Positions 26,742 to 36,278 of a stretch of DNA of 64,000 bases are shown in pieces. The stretch is taken from the NCBI RefSeq assembly GCF_030064125.1, contig NZ_CP125957.1, positions 1,550,001 through 1,614,000 of the forward strand. Direction: 5' to 3'. Both the position numbers and the translations under genes were made by a program. Numbering within the stretch: the stretch's first letter is position 1; every line of letters begins with the position of its first letter. Source of the DNA: Pseudomonas sp. G2-4 (GTDB taxonomy: Bacteria; Pseudomonadota; Gammaproteobacteria; Pseudomonadales; Pseudomonadaceae). Below the pieces are notes generated by a model. That model did no database searches, was not told where the DNA came from, and saw only the letters and a list, made by a program, of their open reading frames with translations.

Positions 26742-27212
26742 TCAGCGGAATTGTGGCCCCGAGCGGGTGTTGTTGCCTTTGGCCATGCGGTCGTACAGCA
26801 CGACGTTGACCGTGGCGGCCAGATTCATGCAGCCGGTAGTGGGGATGTACACCACGTCTTCGCACCAGTCGCGAATGTCTTTATCCAGCGAGCCATCTTC
26901 GGGGCCGAAGATGTACAACGCCCGGTCCGGGTGAGTGTATTCGGGCAGCGGGCGGGCGCCTTCCACCAGTTCCACGGCCACCGGCACACAGCCCAGGGGC
27001 AGGATTTTCTTCAGGTCATCGATGCCGATCAGCGGGATGTCGTAGTGGACTTTCTTGGTGTCGGTGACGAAGTCGGCCGCGCGTTCATAGCGCTTGCCGG
27101 TGTAGAACACCGACGCCACGCCGTAGCAACCGGCGGCACGCATGACCGAGCCGACGTTTTCCGGTGACTTGGGGTTGAACAGACCGATGCAGCTGTAGCG
27201 TTTGTTGGCCAC
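26742..27212 (-). CDS. SPOUT-type RNA 2'-O-methyltransferase (TrmH family)
   Basis: A 156-residue SPOUT methyltransferase. The N-terminal GLFNPKSPENVGSVMRAAG (about 10-28) matches family motif 1, IFGPEDGSLDKDI the SAM-binding motif 2, and TTGCMNLAATVNVVLYDRM (about 122-142) motif 3, which forms the trefoil knot. It modifies tRNA or rRNA; the substrate is not clear from sequence. It reads toward the DUF2892-like gene and is preceded by a REP. Confidence 0.88.
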   Translation of the reverse strand: MANKRYSCIGLFNPKSPENVGSVMRAAGCYGVASVFYTGKRYERAADFVTDTKKVHYDIPLIGIDDLKKILPLGCVPVAVELVEGARPLPEYTHPDRALYIFGPEDGSLDKDIRDWCEDVVYIPTTGCMNLAATVNVVLYDRMAKGNNTRSGPQFR

Positions 27213-27299
27213 GGGCGGGGTGCCTTTGGGGAAAAGGCGCGATTATACGGGGAATGCGGGTGGGGGGGCAGTTTCACGATTGGTGGTGAAGGGGGGATC

Positions 27300-27380
27300 G
27301 CCATCGCGAGCAAGCTCGCTCCCACAAGGGTTTCGTGAACGCTGGAGATCCAATGTGGGAGCGAGCTTGCTCGCGATGGC
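27300..27380. repeat. REP pair (GTGGGAGCGAGC class)
   Basis: CCATCGCGAGCAAGCTCGCT and its inverted partner GGAGCGAGCTTGCTCGCGAT are separated by about 30 nt, between two minus-strand genes. Confidence 0.9.
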
Positions 27381-27416
27381 GGCCTGACAGGCTGTGAGTT
27401 TCTTTGGTGGTACCGA

Positions 27417-27791
27417 TTACTCGTCTTTCTTCATCAACCCAGCCAGCGCCGCAAACGGGTTGTGCGTCGCCTTGGCAATCTTCGGCGTGCTCAGCGAGCC
27501 CTCGCCGAAATACTGCTGGTCGGTGTAGCGCGAGTGTTCGTTGTCGTGACAGTACAGGCACAGCAGTTCCCAGTTGGAACCGTCCTGCGGGTTGTTGTCG
27601 TGGTTGTGGTCGCGGTGGTGAACGGTCAGTTCGCTCAGGCGCTTGCCGGAAAACTCACGGGCGCAGCGACCGCAGACATGGGGGTACATTTTCAGGGCTT
27701 TGTCGCGGTAGCCCATTTCCCGATCACGCTGGGCGTCGGCAAGGATGCGGTCCAGCTTGGCGGTGTTGGACGGTGGTGTTGACGAACTCAT
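27417..27791 (-). CDS. YajD-family HNH protein
   Basis: A 124-residue HNH-fold protein. The zinc-finger cysteines VCGRC and CLYC enclose the HNH core HHRDHNHDNNPQDGSNWELL (about 68-87), as in the YajD family of putative nucleases. N-terminal KLDRILADAQRDREMGYRDK is a charged helix. Members are widespread in gamma-proteobacteria, and the natural DNA target is unknown. Confidence 0.88.
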   Translation of the reverse strand: MSSSTPPSNTAKLDRILADAQRDREMGYRDKALKMYPHVCGRCAREFSGKRLSELTVHHRDHNHDNNPQDGSNWELLCLYCHDNEHSRYTDQQYFGEGSLSTPKIAKATHNPFAALAGLMKKDE

Positions 27792-27839
27792 GGGTTCACC
27801 TTTGTAAAAAAGACTGATAACGGTTGAACGCAGTTTAGC

Positions 27840-28526
27840 TCAGCCCTTGAGCTTCTCGGCAATCCAGATGGTGTGGCGGGTGCCTTTGTTGCCATGGGCG
27901 AACACTTGCACCTCTTCGGCCTTGAAACCGGCCTTTTTCAGCTTGTCGGAAAACTGCCGGTCAGCGCTGGCCGACCACACCGCCAACACGCCCTTGGGCC
28001 GCAGGGCTTTGGCGCACGCCGCCAGGCCACCGGCCGAATACAGCCAGCTGTTGGCTTTCTGGGTCAGGCCTTCCGGGCCGTTGTCGACGTCCAGCATGAT
28101 CGCGTCGAAACCCTGGGGCTCGGCTTGCAGCACCTTGGCCACATCTTCCATGCGGATCACGGTGCGCGGGTCCGACAGCGGCCGCCCGGCCTTTTCACCG
28201 AGGGGGCCGCGGTTCCACTCCACCACGCCCGGTACCAGTTCGGCCACTACCACTTCGGCGGTCTTGCCCAGGTGCTTGAGCGCCGAGGCGAGGGTAAAGC
28301 CCATGCCGAGACCGCCGATCAGCACGCGCGAACCTGGACGACCGGCGACCTTGCGGCAGGGAATCTCCGCCAGGGCGTCTTCGGAGCCGTGCATGCGGGT
28401 GTTCATCAACTGCCCGCCATCACCGCCCTGGATCTTGATGACGAAGTCTTCGCCGTACTCGAACAGGCACAGGGCACCGCCGTTGTCAGGGATGGGGGTG
28501 GTGTCGAGCAGAACGAAACGTTTCAT
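27840..28526 (-). CDS. spermidine-synthase-like methyltransferase-fold protein
   Basis: A 228-residue protein with the spermidine synthase/SAM-dependent fold: GSRVLIGGLGMGFTLASALK (about 64-83, nucleotide-binding loop), VVVAELVPGVVEWNRG and FDAIMLDVDNGPEG (about 130-143). It lacks the N-terminal beta-barrel domain of polyamine synthases, so it is a stand-alone fold of unknown substrate, often annotated spermidine-synthase-like. It reads away from the exported proline-rich gene. Confidence 0.8.
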   Translation of the reverse strand: MKRFVLLDTTPIPDNGGALCLFEYGEDFVIKIQGGDGGQLMNTRMHGSEDALAEIPCRKVAGRPGSRVLIGGLGMGFTLASALKHLGKTAEVVVAELVPGVVEWNRGPLGEKAGRPLSDPRTVIRMEDVAKVLQAEPQGFDAIMLDVDNGPEGLTQKANSWLYSAGGLAACAKALRPKGVLAVWSASADRQFSDKLKKAGFKAEEVQVFAHGNKGTRHTIWIAEKLKG

Positions 28527-28601
28527 GGAAATCTCGTGAGAGGGGGCAAACCGGCGCGGTAAGGACTAGCCTGAAGGTAGACAATAGCCACGGAGCCATT
28601 G

Positions 28602-28889
28602 ATGAAGCGCATCATTCTAACGGTCATTGCCCTGGCGGTGTTCTCAATAAGTTGCGCGCAGGCCCAGCAGCCGACGATCCCGGTAAGCCCGGCGTCCGTT
28701 CCCGGCTCGCCCGGTACTGCCACACCCATGCCGTACCCGCCGCTCACGCCCAACGGCGTGCCCAAGGCTGGCCCCGGAAGTGGCGGGCCGCCGTTGTTGC
28801 CACCGATCGAAATGCCCAAGCCGCCCAAGGATCAGCCGATACCGGGCATGGAGCCGAAACCGCCGAAGGCCAAGTCGCCGGGGGGGTAA
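28602..28889 (+). CDS. small exported proline-rich protein
   Basis: A 95-residue protein with a signal peptide (MKRIILTVIALAVFSISCAQA, ending near residue 21, then QQPTIPVSPAS). The mature part is almost entirely proline, glycine, serine and alanine (PPLTPNGVPKAGPGSGGPP and similar), with a lysine-proline end PPKAKSPGG. The signal's Cys could also be a lipidation site (SISCAQ). GGAG at 28592-28595 favours the ATG at 28602 over the TTG at 28599. Low-complexity secreted proteins like this have no known function. Confidence 0.65.
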   Translation: MKRIILTVIALAVFSISCAQAQQPTIPVSPASVPGSPGTATPMPYPPLTPNGVPKAGPGSGGPPLLPPIEMPKPPKDQPIPGMEPKPPKAKSPGG

Positions 28890-28910
28890 ATCGACAAGAC
28901 GACGCAATAA

Positions 28911-29004
28911 CCTGTGGGAGCGAGCTTGCTCGCTATAGCGGTGTGTCAGTCGACTTCAATGCTGGCTGATCCGCCGCCATCGCGAGCAAGCTCGCTCCCA
29001 CAGG
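28911..29004. repeat. REP pair (GTGGGAGCGAGC class)
   Basis: CCTGTGGGAGCGAGCTTGCT and the inverted copy GCGAGCAAGCTCGCTCCCAC, spaced by about 50 nt, sit between convergent genes. Confidence 0.9.
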
Positions 29005-29013
29005 TATTGGCTG

Positions 29014-29487
29014 TCAGACCTGCTGCGACAGCAACTGCCCATCGGCCATGCGCAGGCGCTTGGACAGCGAGACGGCGAGGGCGCGGATGATTTTGGCGGC
29101 GATCTTCGGGGCTTCGTTGAGCATTTTTTCCAGGGAGTCCTTGCCCAGGTTCAGCAATTGGCAATCACTGGCGGCGATGCAACTGGCCGAGCGCCGCTCG
29201 CCGTCGAGCACCGCCATCTCACCGAATGCCCGACCACTGCGCAGCGTCGCGATGGTCACGGGTTGGCCGTCGGGGCCGGTTTTCTGCACGGCCACTTGGC
29301 CGGTGTGGATGATGCACATGAAGCTACCGGCATCGCCCTCGCGGAAAATCGCTTCGCCCTGGGCGATGGCGCTGATGCTGAAATAGCCCGACGCCGCGGC
29401 GAAGTCCACAGGCAGCAGTTGGTCGAACAGACCGCAGTCCATTAGCCAGTCGCGGATTTCTTTGTTCAGTAAGGTCGGTTCTGACAT
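29014..29487 (-). CDS. single-domain cyclic-nucleotide-binding protein
   Basis: A 157-residue protein with one cNMP-binding domain (about 20-130). The phosphate-binding cassette is well preserved: RAFGEMAVLDGERRSASCIA (about 88-107, with FGE, R and S/A pattern). There is no helix-turn-helix after it, unlike Crp, so it is not itself a DNA-binding regulator; a C-terminal helical stretch (MLNEAPKIAAKIIRALAVSL) might bind a partner. Function unknown. Confidence 0.82.
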   Translation of the reverse strand: MSEPTLLNKEIRDWLMDCGLFDQLLPVDFAAASGYFSISAIAQGEAIFREGDAGSFMCIIHTGQVAVQKTGPDGQPVTIATLRSGRAFGEMAVLDGERRSASCIAASDCQLLNLGKDSLEKMLNEAPKIAAKIIRALAVSLSKRLRMADGQLLSQQV

Positions 29488-29550
29488 GTCGTCACGGTCT
29501 TTTTCTTGTGTCTGTTGCGGTTTCGGATTGGCCTGGATGTAAGAACATCC

Positions 29551-29642
29551 CTTGTGGGAGCGAGCCTGCTCGCGATGACGGCGTGTCAGTCAACATTGAG
29601 CTGGCTGATCCGGAGCTATCGCGAGCAGGCTCGCTCCCACAT
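29551..29642. repeat. REP pair (GTGGGAGCGAGC class)
   Basis: TGTGGGAGCGAGCCTGCTCG and the inverted CTATCGCGAGCAGGCTCGCT are about 45 nt apart, between two minus-strand genes. Confidence 0.88.
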
Positions 29643-29704
29643 TGGATTTGGGTTGTCTCAGAGCCTATGCATGGAGCTAAGACCCGAGCGCCCCCCAGAG
29701 TTCC

Positions 29705-31759
29705 TCAGCCCAACCCCAAAACCTTCAAAACAAATGCATATTCGAGCGCTACGTCACGCAACCCCTGGTAGCGCCCGCTCATTCCGCCGTGGCCGGCGCC
29801 CAGTTCGGTCTTGAGCAGCAAGGGATTGTCGTCGGTCTTCGTGGCCCGCAACTTTGCCACCCACTTGGCCGCTTCCCAGTACTGCACGCGGCTGTCGTTG
29901 TAGCCGGCGATGACCAACAGCGCCGGGTACGCCTGGGCGATGACGTTTTCGTACGGGGCGTAGGCCCGGATCCGATCATAAACGTCCGGCTCCTCGGGGT
30001 TGCCCCATTCGTCGTATTCGGTGACGGTCAGCGGCAAGTCCGGGTCGAGCATGGTGTTGAGCACATCGACGAACGGCACTTCAGCAATCGCGACCTTGAA
30101 CAGCTCCGGGCGTTGATTGAGCACTGCACCGATCAGCAAGCCACCGGCACTGCCGCCGCTGATCGCCAGTTGCTCGGCGGAGGTAAACCCGTTGGCGATC
30201 AAATGCTCGGCACAGGCGATGAAGTCGCTGAACGTGTTGTGCTTGTGCTCCTGCTTGCCGGCGCGGTACCAGGCTTCCCCCAGCTCACCGCCACCGCGCA
30301 CATGGGCGATGGCAAACGCCACGCCACGGTCGAGCAGGCTCAGGCGCGCATGGGAAAACCACGGGTCGAGGCTTTCGCCATAGGCGCCGTAGCCGTACAG
30401 GTACAACGGCACCGCTTGGCCGAGGGCCTCGCGCTTGACCACCAGGCTGATGGGCACCTGCGTGCCGTCCGGTGCCGTCGCCCACAGCCGCTGGCTGACG
30501 TAGGCATCGGCGTCGAACGGGCCCAGCACCGGGGTTTGCTTGAGGACGACCTGTTCGCCGCTGGCCAGGTCCAACTGACGGATCTGCGCCGGTCGGTTCA
30601 GGGCTTCGTAGCGCAGGCGAATGCGCTCGCTGACGAACTCCAGGCTGTTCTGCACATGCAGGCTGTAGGCCGCGTCCGGCAATTGCACCCGATACGCCGG
30701 CAAATCCTGGGGGTGAACCTCGATGATCGGCAAGCCACCTTCACGCAGGCTCAAGGTCATGGCCCCGGCGTTCAGGCTCAAGCCGTCGATCATCACGGTG
30801 TCGCTGTGGGGAATCAGGTTCTGCCAGTCGGCTTCGGTCGGCACCACGCCCGTGTCGGCGGTCTGGTACAAGGCGAAGTTGATCCCGTCGCGGTTACTGC
30901 GGATCAGCCACGTCCATTGACCGTCGAGCAGGCCGTGATCGACATCGTATTCGTGGTTCTCCAGCCGGGGCGCCAGGCAGGTGAAGGGCAGTTGCGGGTG
31001 CGCGGCGTCCAGCACCCAGACTTCACTGGTGGTCTTGCTGCCGAGGGACAGGATCAGTTGCCGCTCGGAGCTGGAACGGTAGCAATGCAGGAAGAAACGC
31101 CCGTCCGGCTCGTGGAACACTTCTTCAGCAGCGGTGCCATCGAGGCGATAGCGCCAGAGTTTGTGCGGGCGATGGGTCTCGTCCAGCTCGCCGAAAAACA
31201 GCGTCAGGCTGTCATTGGCCCAGGTCATGCTGCCGTCGCAATTCTCGAAGGACAGTTCACTGACCTTCTCATTGGACAATTCCTTCACGAACAGCGTGTA
31301 AATCTCGTCGCCCGTGGTGTCCAGGCTGTAGGCCAGGCGCTGGTGGTCGGGGCTGATGCTGAACGCGCCCAGGGAAAAGAAACCGCCGCCGGCCAACGCG
31401 TTCGGGTCCAGCAGCAGTTGTTCGTGGTGCTCGTCCACGGTCAGGCTGTCGTCGGTCGGGCGTGGGCAGCGGTAATGGCGTGGGTATTCGTCACCAGCGG
31501 TGGTGCGGGTGTAATACAGGTACGGGCCCCAGGGCGAGGGCAGGGACAGGTCGGTCTCGAGGATCCGGCCCTTGATCTCCTGGAACAAGGTTTCGCGCAG
31601 TTCGCCCTGGTCGGCAAGTTGGGCTTCCTGATAGCTGTTTTCAGCCTTGAGGTAGTCGAGCACGGCGTCGGTGTCGCGCTCCTGCAGCCAGGCGTACGGG
31701 TCAACACCGGCGTCCCTGCGGGCAATCGGGGCGGTGGAAACGTGGGCGGATAGGGACAT
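29705..31759 (-). CDS. oligopeptidase B (S9 family)
   Basis: A 684-residue serine peptidase with the prolyl-oligopeptidase fold: an N-terminal beta-propeller (about 70-400) over a C-terminal alpha/beta hydrolase domain. The nucleophile is in AISGGSAGGLLIGAVL (about residue 533), the His in GAGHGGMSGRYQG near the end, and an Asp lies in YNDSRVQYWEAAKW. Oligopeptidase B cleaves short peptides after basic residues. The sequence YGYGAYGESLDPWFSHARLS and the DEYGEW-like NEYDEWGNP block are typical. It stands alone, apparently with its own promoter. Confidence 0.88.
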   Translation of the reverse strand: MSLSAHVSTAPIARRDAGVDPYAWLQERDTDAVLDYLKAENSYQEAQLADQGELRETLFQEIKGRILETDLSLPSPWGPYLYYTRTTAGDEYPRHYRCPRPTDDSLTVDEHHEQLLLDPNALAGGGFFSLGAFSISPDHQRLAYSLDTTGDEIYTLFVKELSNEKVSELSFENCDGSMTWANDSLTLFFGELDETHRPHKLWRYRLDGTAAEEVFHEPDGRFFLHCYRSSSERQLILSLGSKTTSEVWVLDAAHPQLPFTCLAPRLENHEYDVDHGLLDGQWTWLIRSNRDGINFALYQTADTGVVPTEADWQNLIPHSDTVMIDGLSLNAGAMTLSLREGGLPIIEVHPQDLPAYRVQLPDAAYSLHVQNSLEFVSERIRLRYEALNRPAQIRQLDLASGEQVVLKQTPVLGPFDADAYVSQRLWATAPDGTQVPISLVVKREALGQAVPLYLYGYGAYGESLDPWFSHARLSLLDRGVAFAIAHVRGGGELGEAWYRAGKQEHKHNTFSDFIACAEHLIANGFTSAEQLAISGGSAGGLLIGAVLNQRPELFKVAIAEVPFVDVLNTMLDPDLPLTVTEYDEWGNPEEPDVYDRIRAYAPYENVIAQAYPALLVIAGYNDSRVQYWEAAKWVAKLRATKTDDNPLLLKTELGAGHGGMSGRYQGLRDVALEYAFVLKVLGLG

Positions 31760-31915
31760 GAAAGGCTCTCGAACAGTGTACGAAAAGGGACCAGTGGCCT
31801 GCCTGGTTAGTTCTAGTCAGGCAATCGAACTCGCCACACAGGCCACTCGACAGACGCCGGGGCAGCCTGACGAGCGAAAAGCCGTTACTATAAGCGCCTA
31901 TTTGCCTGCCTTGCC

Positions 31916-32416
31916 ATGGACACCATGACCGAGAACGACTATCTGATTGCCTGGGGCCTCTACGCCTTCGCCGCCCTGGGCTGCCTGCTGGTATGGATGC
32001 GCATGACCCGCTGGATGTGGCGCTGGTTGCGCGAGCCGCTGCGACTGTTGATGGCGGTGTTGCTGTTCAGCCCCACCATCGTTGATCCGGTGAAGGAAAA
32101 GATCGCCCCGGCCCTGGCCATTGTCGCCCTGGACGTGCTGTTCAAGGTCGGTAACAACGTCTGGCGGGCAGCGTCGGATCTGCTCATGTACGGCATGATC
32201 GCCTTCGGCCTCTACTTGATTTTCGTGTTGATCCGCTTCCCCATCGAGCGCGCCTCCATCGCTCGCAAGGAGCGGGCTGCCGCAGCAAAAGCCGCCGCTG
32301 CGGCCGATGATGAACTGCAGGACGAAGCACCGTTCGGTGTGGCCGGCGATGACCGTTATGGTCGCCCGCCGGTGCCGAGCAATCCCCAGCGTTCGCGTAT
32401 CGAACCGCGCCTGTAA
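31916..32416 (+). CDS. membrane protein of unknown function
   Basis: A 166-residue protein with three hydrophobic spans (about 8-28, 40-60, 78-112), including LIAWGLYAFAALGCLLVWMR and LMYGMIAFGLYLIFVLIRF, then a charged, alanine- and acid-rich tail with a PVPSNPQRSRIEPRL end. A second ATG at 31925 is equally possible, and neither has a clear ribosome-binding site. It reads toward the class II amidotransferase. I recognise no function. Confidence 0.65.
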   Translation: MDTMTENDYLIAWGLYAFAALGCLLVWMRMTRWMWRWLREPLRLLMAVLLFSPTIVDPVKEKIAPALAIVALDVLFKVGNNVWRAASDLLMYGMIAFGLYLIFVLIRFPIERASIARKERAAAAKAAAAADDELQDEAPFGVAGDDRYGRPPVPSNPQRSRIEPRL

Positions 32417-32449
32417 ACCAGGCCTGCCCATTCAAGCGAGAGTTCGAGC

Positions 32450-33226
32450 ATGTGTGAGTTACTGGGCATGAGTGCCAATGTGCCGACCGACATCGTGTTC
32501 AGCTTCACCGGGTTGATGCAGCGCGGCGGCAAGACCGGGCCGCACCGGGACGGCTGGGGCATCGCTTTTTATGAGGGCCGAGGCCTGCGCCTGTTCCAGG
32601 ACCCGGCCGCCAGCAGCGAGTCTGAAGTGGCGAACCTGGTGCAGCGTTATCCGATCAAGAGCGAAGTGGTGATCGGGCACATCCGCCAGGCCAACGTCGG
32701 CAAGGTCTGCCTGTCCAACACGCACCCGTTCGTGCGTGAGTTGTGGGGTCGCAACTGGTGTTTTGCCCACAATGGCCAACTCGCCGATTTCCACCCTGAG
32801 GTCAGTTTCTATCGCCCGGTGGGCGACACCGACAGTGAAGCGGCGTTCTGCGATTTGCTCAACCGCGTGCGCCAGGATTTCCCGGAGCCGGTGGAGGTCG
32901 AGCAATTACTGCCGTCGTTGATCGAGGCCTGCGCCGAATACCGCAGCAAGGGCGTGTTCAATTGTTTGCTGAGCGATGGCGACTGGCTCTTCTGCTACTG
33001 CTCGACCAAACTGGCCCAGATCACCCGTCGCGCCCCGTTCGGCCCGGCGCGGCTCAAGGATGTGGACGTGATTGTCGATTTCCAGGCCGAAACCACGCCC
33101 AACGACGTGGTCACGGTCATCGCCACCGAACCCTTGACCGAAAACGAAACCTGGACCCGTTACGAACCGGGCCAATGGAGCCTGTGGCGGCGCGGCGAAT
33201 GCGTCAGCCACGGCCAGACCGAATAA
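32450..33226 (+). CDS. class II glutamine amidotransferase (YafJ-like)
   Basis: A 258-residue Ntn hydrolase with the nucleophile Cys2 at the very N-terminus ([19 protein letters not shown]), which needs removal of Met1 to act. [20 protein letters not shown] (about 24-43) and HIRQANVG (about 77-84) are the glutamine-binding loops. Stand-alone members (YafJ) hydrolyse amides such as damaged metabolites; the acceptor here is unknown. GCGAGAGTTCGAGC precedes the start. A DUF2937 gene follows 12 nt downstream, probably in the same operon. Confidence 0.88.
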   Translation: MCELLGMSANVPTDIVFSFTGLMQRGGKTGPHRDGWGIAFYEGRGLRLFQDPAASSESEVANLVQRYPIKSEVVIGHIRQANVGKVCLSNTHPFVRELWGRNWCFAHNGQLADFHPEVSFYRPVGDTDSEAAFCDLLNRVRQDFPEPVEVEQLLPSLIEACAEYRSKGVFNCLLSDGDWLFCYCSTKLAQITRRAPFGPARLKDVDVIVDFQAETTPNDVVTVIATEPLTENETWTRYEPGQWSLWRRGECVSHGQTE

Positions 33227-33238
33227 GGATGTCTCGCT

Positions 33239-33781
33239 ATGTTGCTCAGTTATCTCCGGCTGGTGTTGTTCGCAGTGGGCCTGTTGGTGGGGGTCCAGGT
33301 GCCGGGCTTCATCAGCGATTACGCCAAGCGGGTCGAGGCGCACTTGATCGAAGCGCAAACTGGCCTGCAAGGTTTCCAGGGCACTGCCAACCAGTTCTTC
33401 AAGGGTGACATGCAGGCCCTGGTGGCCCATTACCGCGCCAGCGAAGACCCGATCTTTCGCAGCGATGCCGACAGCCTGAACACCTTGCTGGTTCGCCAGC
33501 AGGCCCTGGACAAGCAGTTCCAGGCGATGCAAGGCCCGTGGTACATCCGTTTGCTGCAAGTGGCGCTGGCCGCCGATCCGGACATTCGCAAGGAAACCTG
33601 GAACGGCTACAGCTACCAGATCCTGCTGACCCCCGAGGCGATGATCTGGGGCATCAGCGGTGCCCTCCTGCTGTCGTTTGGCCTGGAGTGCCTGTTCCGC
33701 CTGATCGACTGGGTGGTACTGGGTGGCAAGCGCCTGCGCCAGAGCCGGCCGATTGAAGAGCGGGATTTGCGGGGGCTGTAA
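33239..33781 (+). CDS. DUF2937 membrane protein
   Basis: A 180-residue protein with an N-terminal span (LLSYLRLVLFAVGLLVGVQV, about 2-21), a helical soluble middle (about 25-125) and a C-terminal span (MIWGISGALLLSFGLECLFR, about 138-158). This topology and the VEAHLIEAQTGLQGFQGTA segment are typical of the DUF2937 family. No function is known. It lies downstream of the amidotransferase, in one probable operon. Confidence 0.8.
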   Translation: MLLSYLRLVLFAVGLLVGVQVPGFISDYAKRVEAHLIEAQTGLQGFQGTANQFFKGDMQALVAHYRASEDPIFRSDADSLNTLLVRQQALDKQFQAMQGPWYIRLLQVALAADPDIRKETWNGYSYQILLTPEAMIWGISGALLLSFGLECLFRLIDWVVLGGKRLRQSRPIEERDLRGL

Positions 33782-33855
33782 TAACCGCTCGGATCAAAGG
33801 TCTTGGTATGGACCAGGCATAGGGTGGGTTTGTTTGGTTCGGGGGACATGGCTCT

Positions 33856-33989
33856 GGTGGCGAGGGAGCTTGCTCCCGCTGGGCTGCGAAGCAGCCCCAA
33901 ACCTGCTGGAGACCCTCTACCTGACACCGCGCGGCGCCTGGTTTTGGGGCCGCTTCGCGGCCCAGCGGGAGCAAGCGCCCTCGCCACAA
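33856..33989. repeat. BIME-like element (GTGGCGAGGGAGC class)
   Basis: GTGGCGAGGGAGCTTGCTCC and the inverted GCGGGAGCAAGCGCCCTCGC flank GGCTGCGAAGCAGCCCC and GGGGCCGCTTCGCGGCCC. It fills much of the 393-nt gap before the MFS gene; the rest shows no gene. Confidence 0.9.
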
Positions 33990-34174
33990 TGGTGTTCAGC
34001 CAGTTCCCGGCAATGTCCCCCTCTTGATCTCAGCTCAACCAATCAAGTTTTTCTTATGACCCAGCCAGGGTTTTATTCGTTGGACGCCACCGCGTGCGCG
34101 CTCAAGAATCGGGGCATCCGGTCTCCACGTTTGCAGCGTCGAGGCTTAGAACAATAAAACCGTGGAGAACCCCC

Positions 34175-35461
34175 ATGAGTGCACCCGACACGCTCGGCGT
34201 CCCTAAACCCCAGGCCCGTTCCGGTCCGTTCGATTGGTATCGCAACATCAACCAGCAGGAACGCCGCACATTCTGGAGCTGCAAGATCGGCTACGCCCTG
34301 GACGGCATGGACACACAGATGCTCAGTTTCGTGGTGCCGACCCTGATCGCGATGTGGGGCATCACCACCGGGCAAGCGGGGCTGATTCACACCAGCACGC
34401 TGATCGCTTCGGCCATTGGCGGCTGGGTGGCGGGCATTCTCTCGGATCGCATCGGTCGGGTGCGCACCCTGCAACTGACGGTGCTGTGGTTCGCGTTCTT
34501 CACCTTCCTGTGCGGCTTCGCCCAGAACTACGAACAACTGTTGATTGCCCGCACGCTGATGGGCTTCGGCTTTGGCGGCGAATGGACCGCCGGTGCGGTG
34601 TTGATGGGTGAAGTGATTCGCGCCAAGGACCGCGGCAAAGCGGTGGGCATGGTGCAATCGGGTTGGGCGCTGGGCTGGGGCATGACGGCGATTCTGTATG
34701 CGCTGCTGTTTTCGGTGTTGCCGCCGGAAGATGCCTGGCGCGCCTTGTTCATCCTGGGCATTGTCCCGGCGGTCTTCGTGATCTTCGTCCGGCGGCTGGT
34801 CAAGGACCCGGAAGTCTATAACCAGGCCAAGGCCCGACAAACACCAAGCAATCCGGCAAAATTCTACGAGATCTTCGCCCCCGGCATACTCTCTACCACG
34901 ATTCGTGCCTCGTTGCTGACCACCGGCGCCTTGGGCGGTTATTACGCCATCACTTCCTGGTTGCCGACGTTCCTGAAGAATGAACGTGGCTTGAGCGTTT
35001 TGAGCACGGGCGGATATCTGGCAATGGTGATCGTCGGCTCCTACGTGGGTTACGTCATCAGCGCGTACCTGTCGGACATCTTGGGTCGGAAAAAGAACTT
35101 CGTCCTGTACGCCGTTGGCTCCTTCACCATCGTGCTGCTGTATACCCAGCTGCACGTGAGCAATAACGTGATGCTCTGGCTGGGCTTTCCCTTGGGCTTC
35201 TTCGCGTCGGGAATGTTCAGTGGCATGGGCTCGTTCCTCACCGAGCTGTTCCCGACGCGCATTCGGGGATCGGGCCAGGGGTTCTGCTACAACATCGGTC
35301 GGGCGGTGGCGGCATTGTTCCCGCTGTTGATCGGTCTGTTGAGCCAGAAGGTGCCGCTGAGCGTGGGGATCGGTGCATTTGCGGCGGTGTCCTATGGCGT
35401 GGTGATCCTGGCGGCCCTGAGCCTGCCGGAAACCCAAGGCAAGCAGCTGGAAGCCGAGTAA
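34175..35461 (+). CDS. MFS transporter (probable organic-acid permease)
   Basis: A 428-residue major facilitator with twelve spans. The family loop motif SDRIGRVRTLQ (about 88-98) and the start WSCKIGYALDGMDTQMLSF (about 33-51) place it near the aromatic-acid/sugar-acid symporters. It starts at 34175 with GTGGAGAACCCCC upstream; an earlier in-frame ATG at 34094 lacks support. It stands 64 nt before pxpABC in the same direction, so a role in importing 5-oxoproline is inferred from position; the substrate is not shown by sequence. Confidence 0.82.
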   Translation: MSAPDTLGVPKPQARSGPFDWYRNINQQERRTFWSCKIGYALDGMDTQMLSFVVPTLIAMWGITTGQAGLIHTSTLIASAIGGWVAGILSDRIGRVRTLQLTVLWFAFFTFLCGFAQNYEQLLIARTLMGFGFGGEWTAGAVLMGEVIRAKDRGKAVGMVQSGWALGWGMTAILYALLFSVLPPEDAWRALFILGIVPAVFVIFVRRLVKDPEVYNQAKARQTPSNPAKFYEIFAPGILSTTIRASLLTTGALGGYYAITSWLPTFLKNERGLSVLSTGGYLAMVIVGSYVGYVISAYLSDILGRKKNFVLYAVGSFTIVLLYTQLHVSNNVMLWLGFPLGFFASGMFSGMGSFLTELFPTRIRGSGQGFCYNIGRAVAALFPLLIGLLSQKVPLSVGIGAFAAVSYGVVILAALSLPETQGKQLEAE

Positions 35462-35525
35462 CTGATAACCTGCGGGGAACATGTCCTGCAGTTAAACGAA
35501 GAAAGAACCTACAGGAGCGTTCACC

Positions 35526-36278
35526 GTGAACCGCCTGCTATTGAACTGCGACATCGGCGAGAGCTTCGGCAGCTGGACCATGGGTCTGGATGCCGAGGTG
35601 ATGCCCTTCATCGATTGCGCCAACATCGCCTGCGGCTTTCATGCCGGCGACCCGAGCATCATGCGCAAGACCGTCAGCCTGGCCCTGAGCCACGGCGTGC
35701 GGATCGGCGCGCACCCGGCCTATCAAGACCTGGCCGGCTTTGGCCGGCGGTCCATGGCCTATGGCGCCCAGGAACTGCAGGACTTGCTGCACTACCAGAT
35801 CGGCGCCCTCGACGGCATTTGCCGGGCCCAGGGCGGGCGGGTCAGTTACGTCAAACCCCATGGGGCGATGTACAACGACATGATGGCCAATCCAGCACAA
35901 CTGCGTGCCGTGATCCAGGCGGTTGCCGCCTATGATCGGCAGTTGCCGCTGATGCTCATGGCAACCCGGGACAACAGCGCCGCCCAGGCCCTGGGCGATG
36001 AATATGGCCTGACCTTGTGGTTCGAGGCCTTCGCCGACCGTGCCTATGACAGTGCCGGTCGCCTGGTTTCGCGGCAAACGCCGGGGGCCGTGCACCACGA
36101 TCCCGAAGTCATCATTGAGCAGGCCCTGACCATTGCCCGCGGCGATGCGTTGACCGCCAGCGATGGCAGCGCCTTGAATCTGAAGGCCAACACCTTGTGC
36201 GTGCACGGTGACAACGCCAGCTCGGTGGCCGCCGTGCAACGTATTCGCGAAGCCCTGAATCGGCAGAGCGCGCCATGA
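35526..36278 (+). CDS. pxpA: 5-oxoprolinase subunit PxpA (LamB/YcsF family)
   Basis: PxpA is a subunit of the ATP-dependent 5-oxoprolinase that opens pyroglutamate to glutamate with PxpB and PxpC. The 250-residue protein shows the family start [16 protein letters not shown], the [17 protein letters not shown] block (about 36-52) and [19 protein letters not shown] (about 58-76), with KPHGAMYN later. The start codon has ACAGGAGCGTTCACC before it. The three pxp genes overlap by 4 nt each, showing one translationally coupled operon. Confidence 0.94.
   Translation: MNRLLLNCDIGESFGSWTMGLDAEVMPFIDCANIACGFHAGDPSIMRKTVSLALSHGVRIGAHPAYQDLAGFGRRSMAYGAQELQDLLHYQIGALDGICRAQGGRVSYVKPHGAMYNDMMANPAQLRAVIQAVAAYDRQLPLMLMATRDNSAAQALGDEYGLTLWFEAFADRAYDSAGRLVSRQTPGAVHHDPEVIIEQALTIARGDALTASDGSALNLKANTLCVHGDNASSVAAVQRIREALNRQSAP

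Noticed and set aside
29789..31753. A 654-codon open frame opposite the oligopeptidase B gene
   Set aside because: The opposite strand has an intact S9 peptidase with all catalytic motifs; this frame has no motif and is a shadow.
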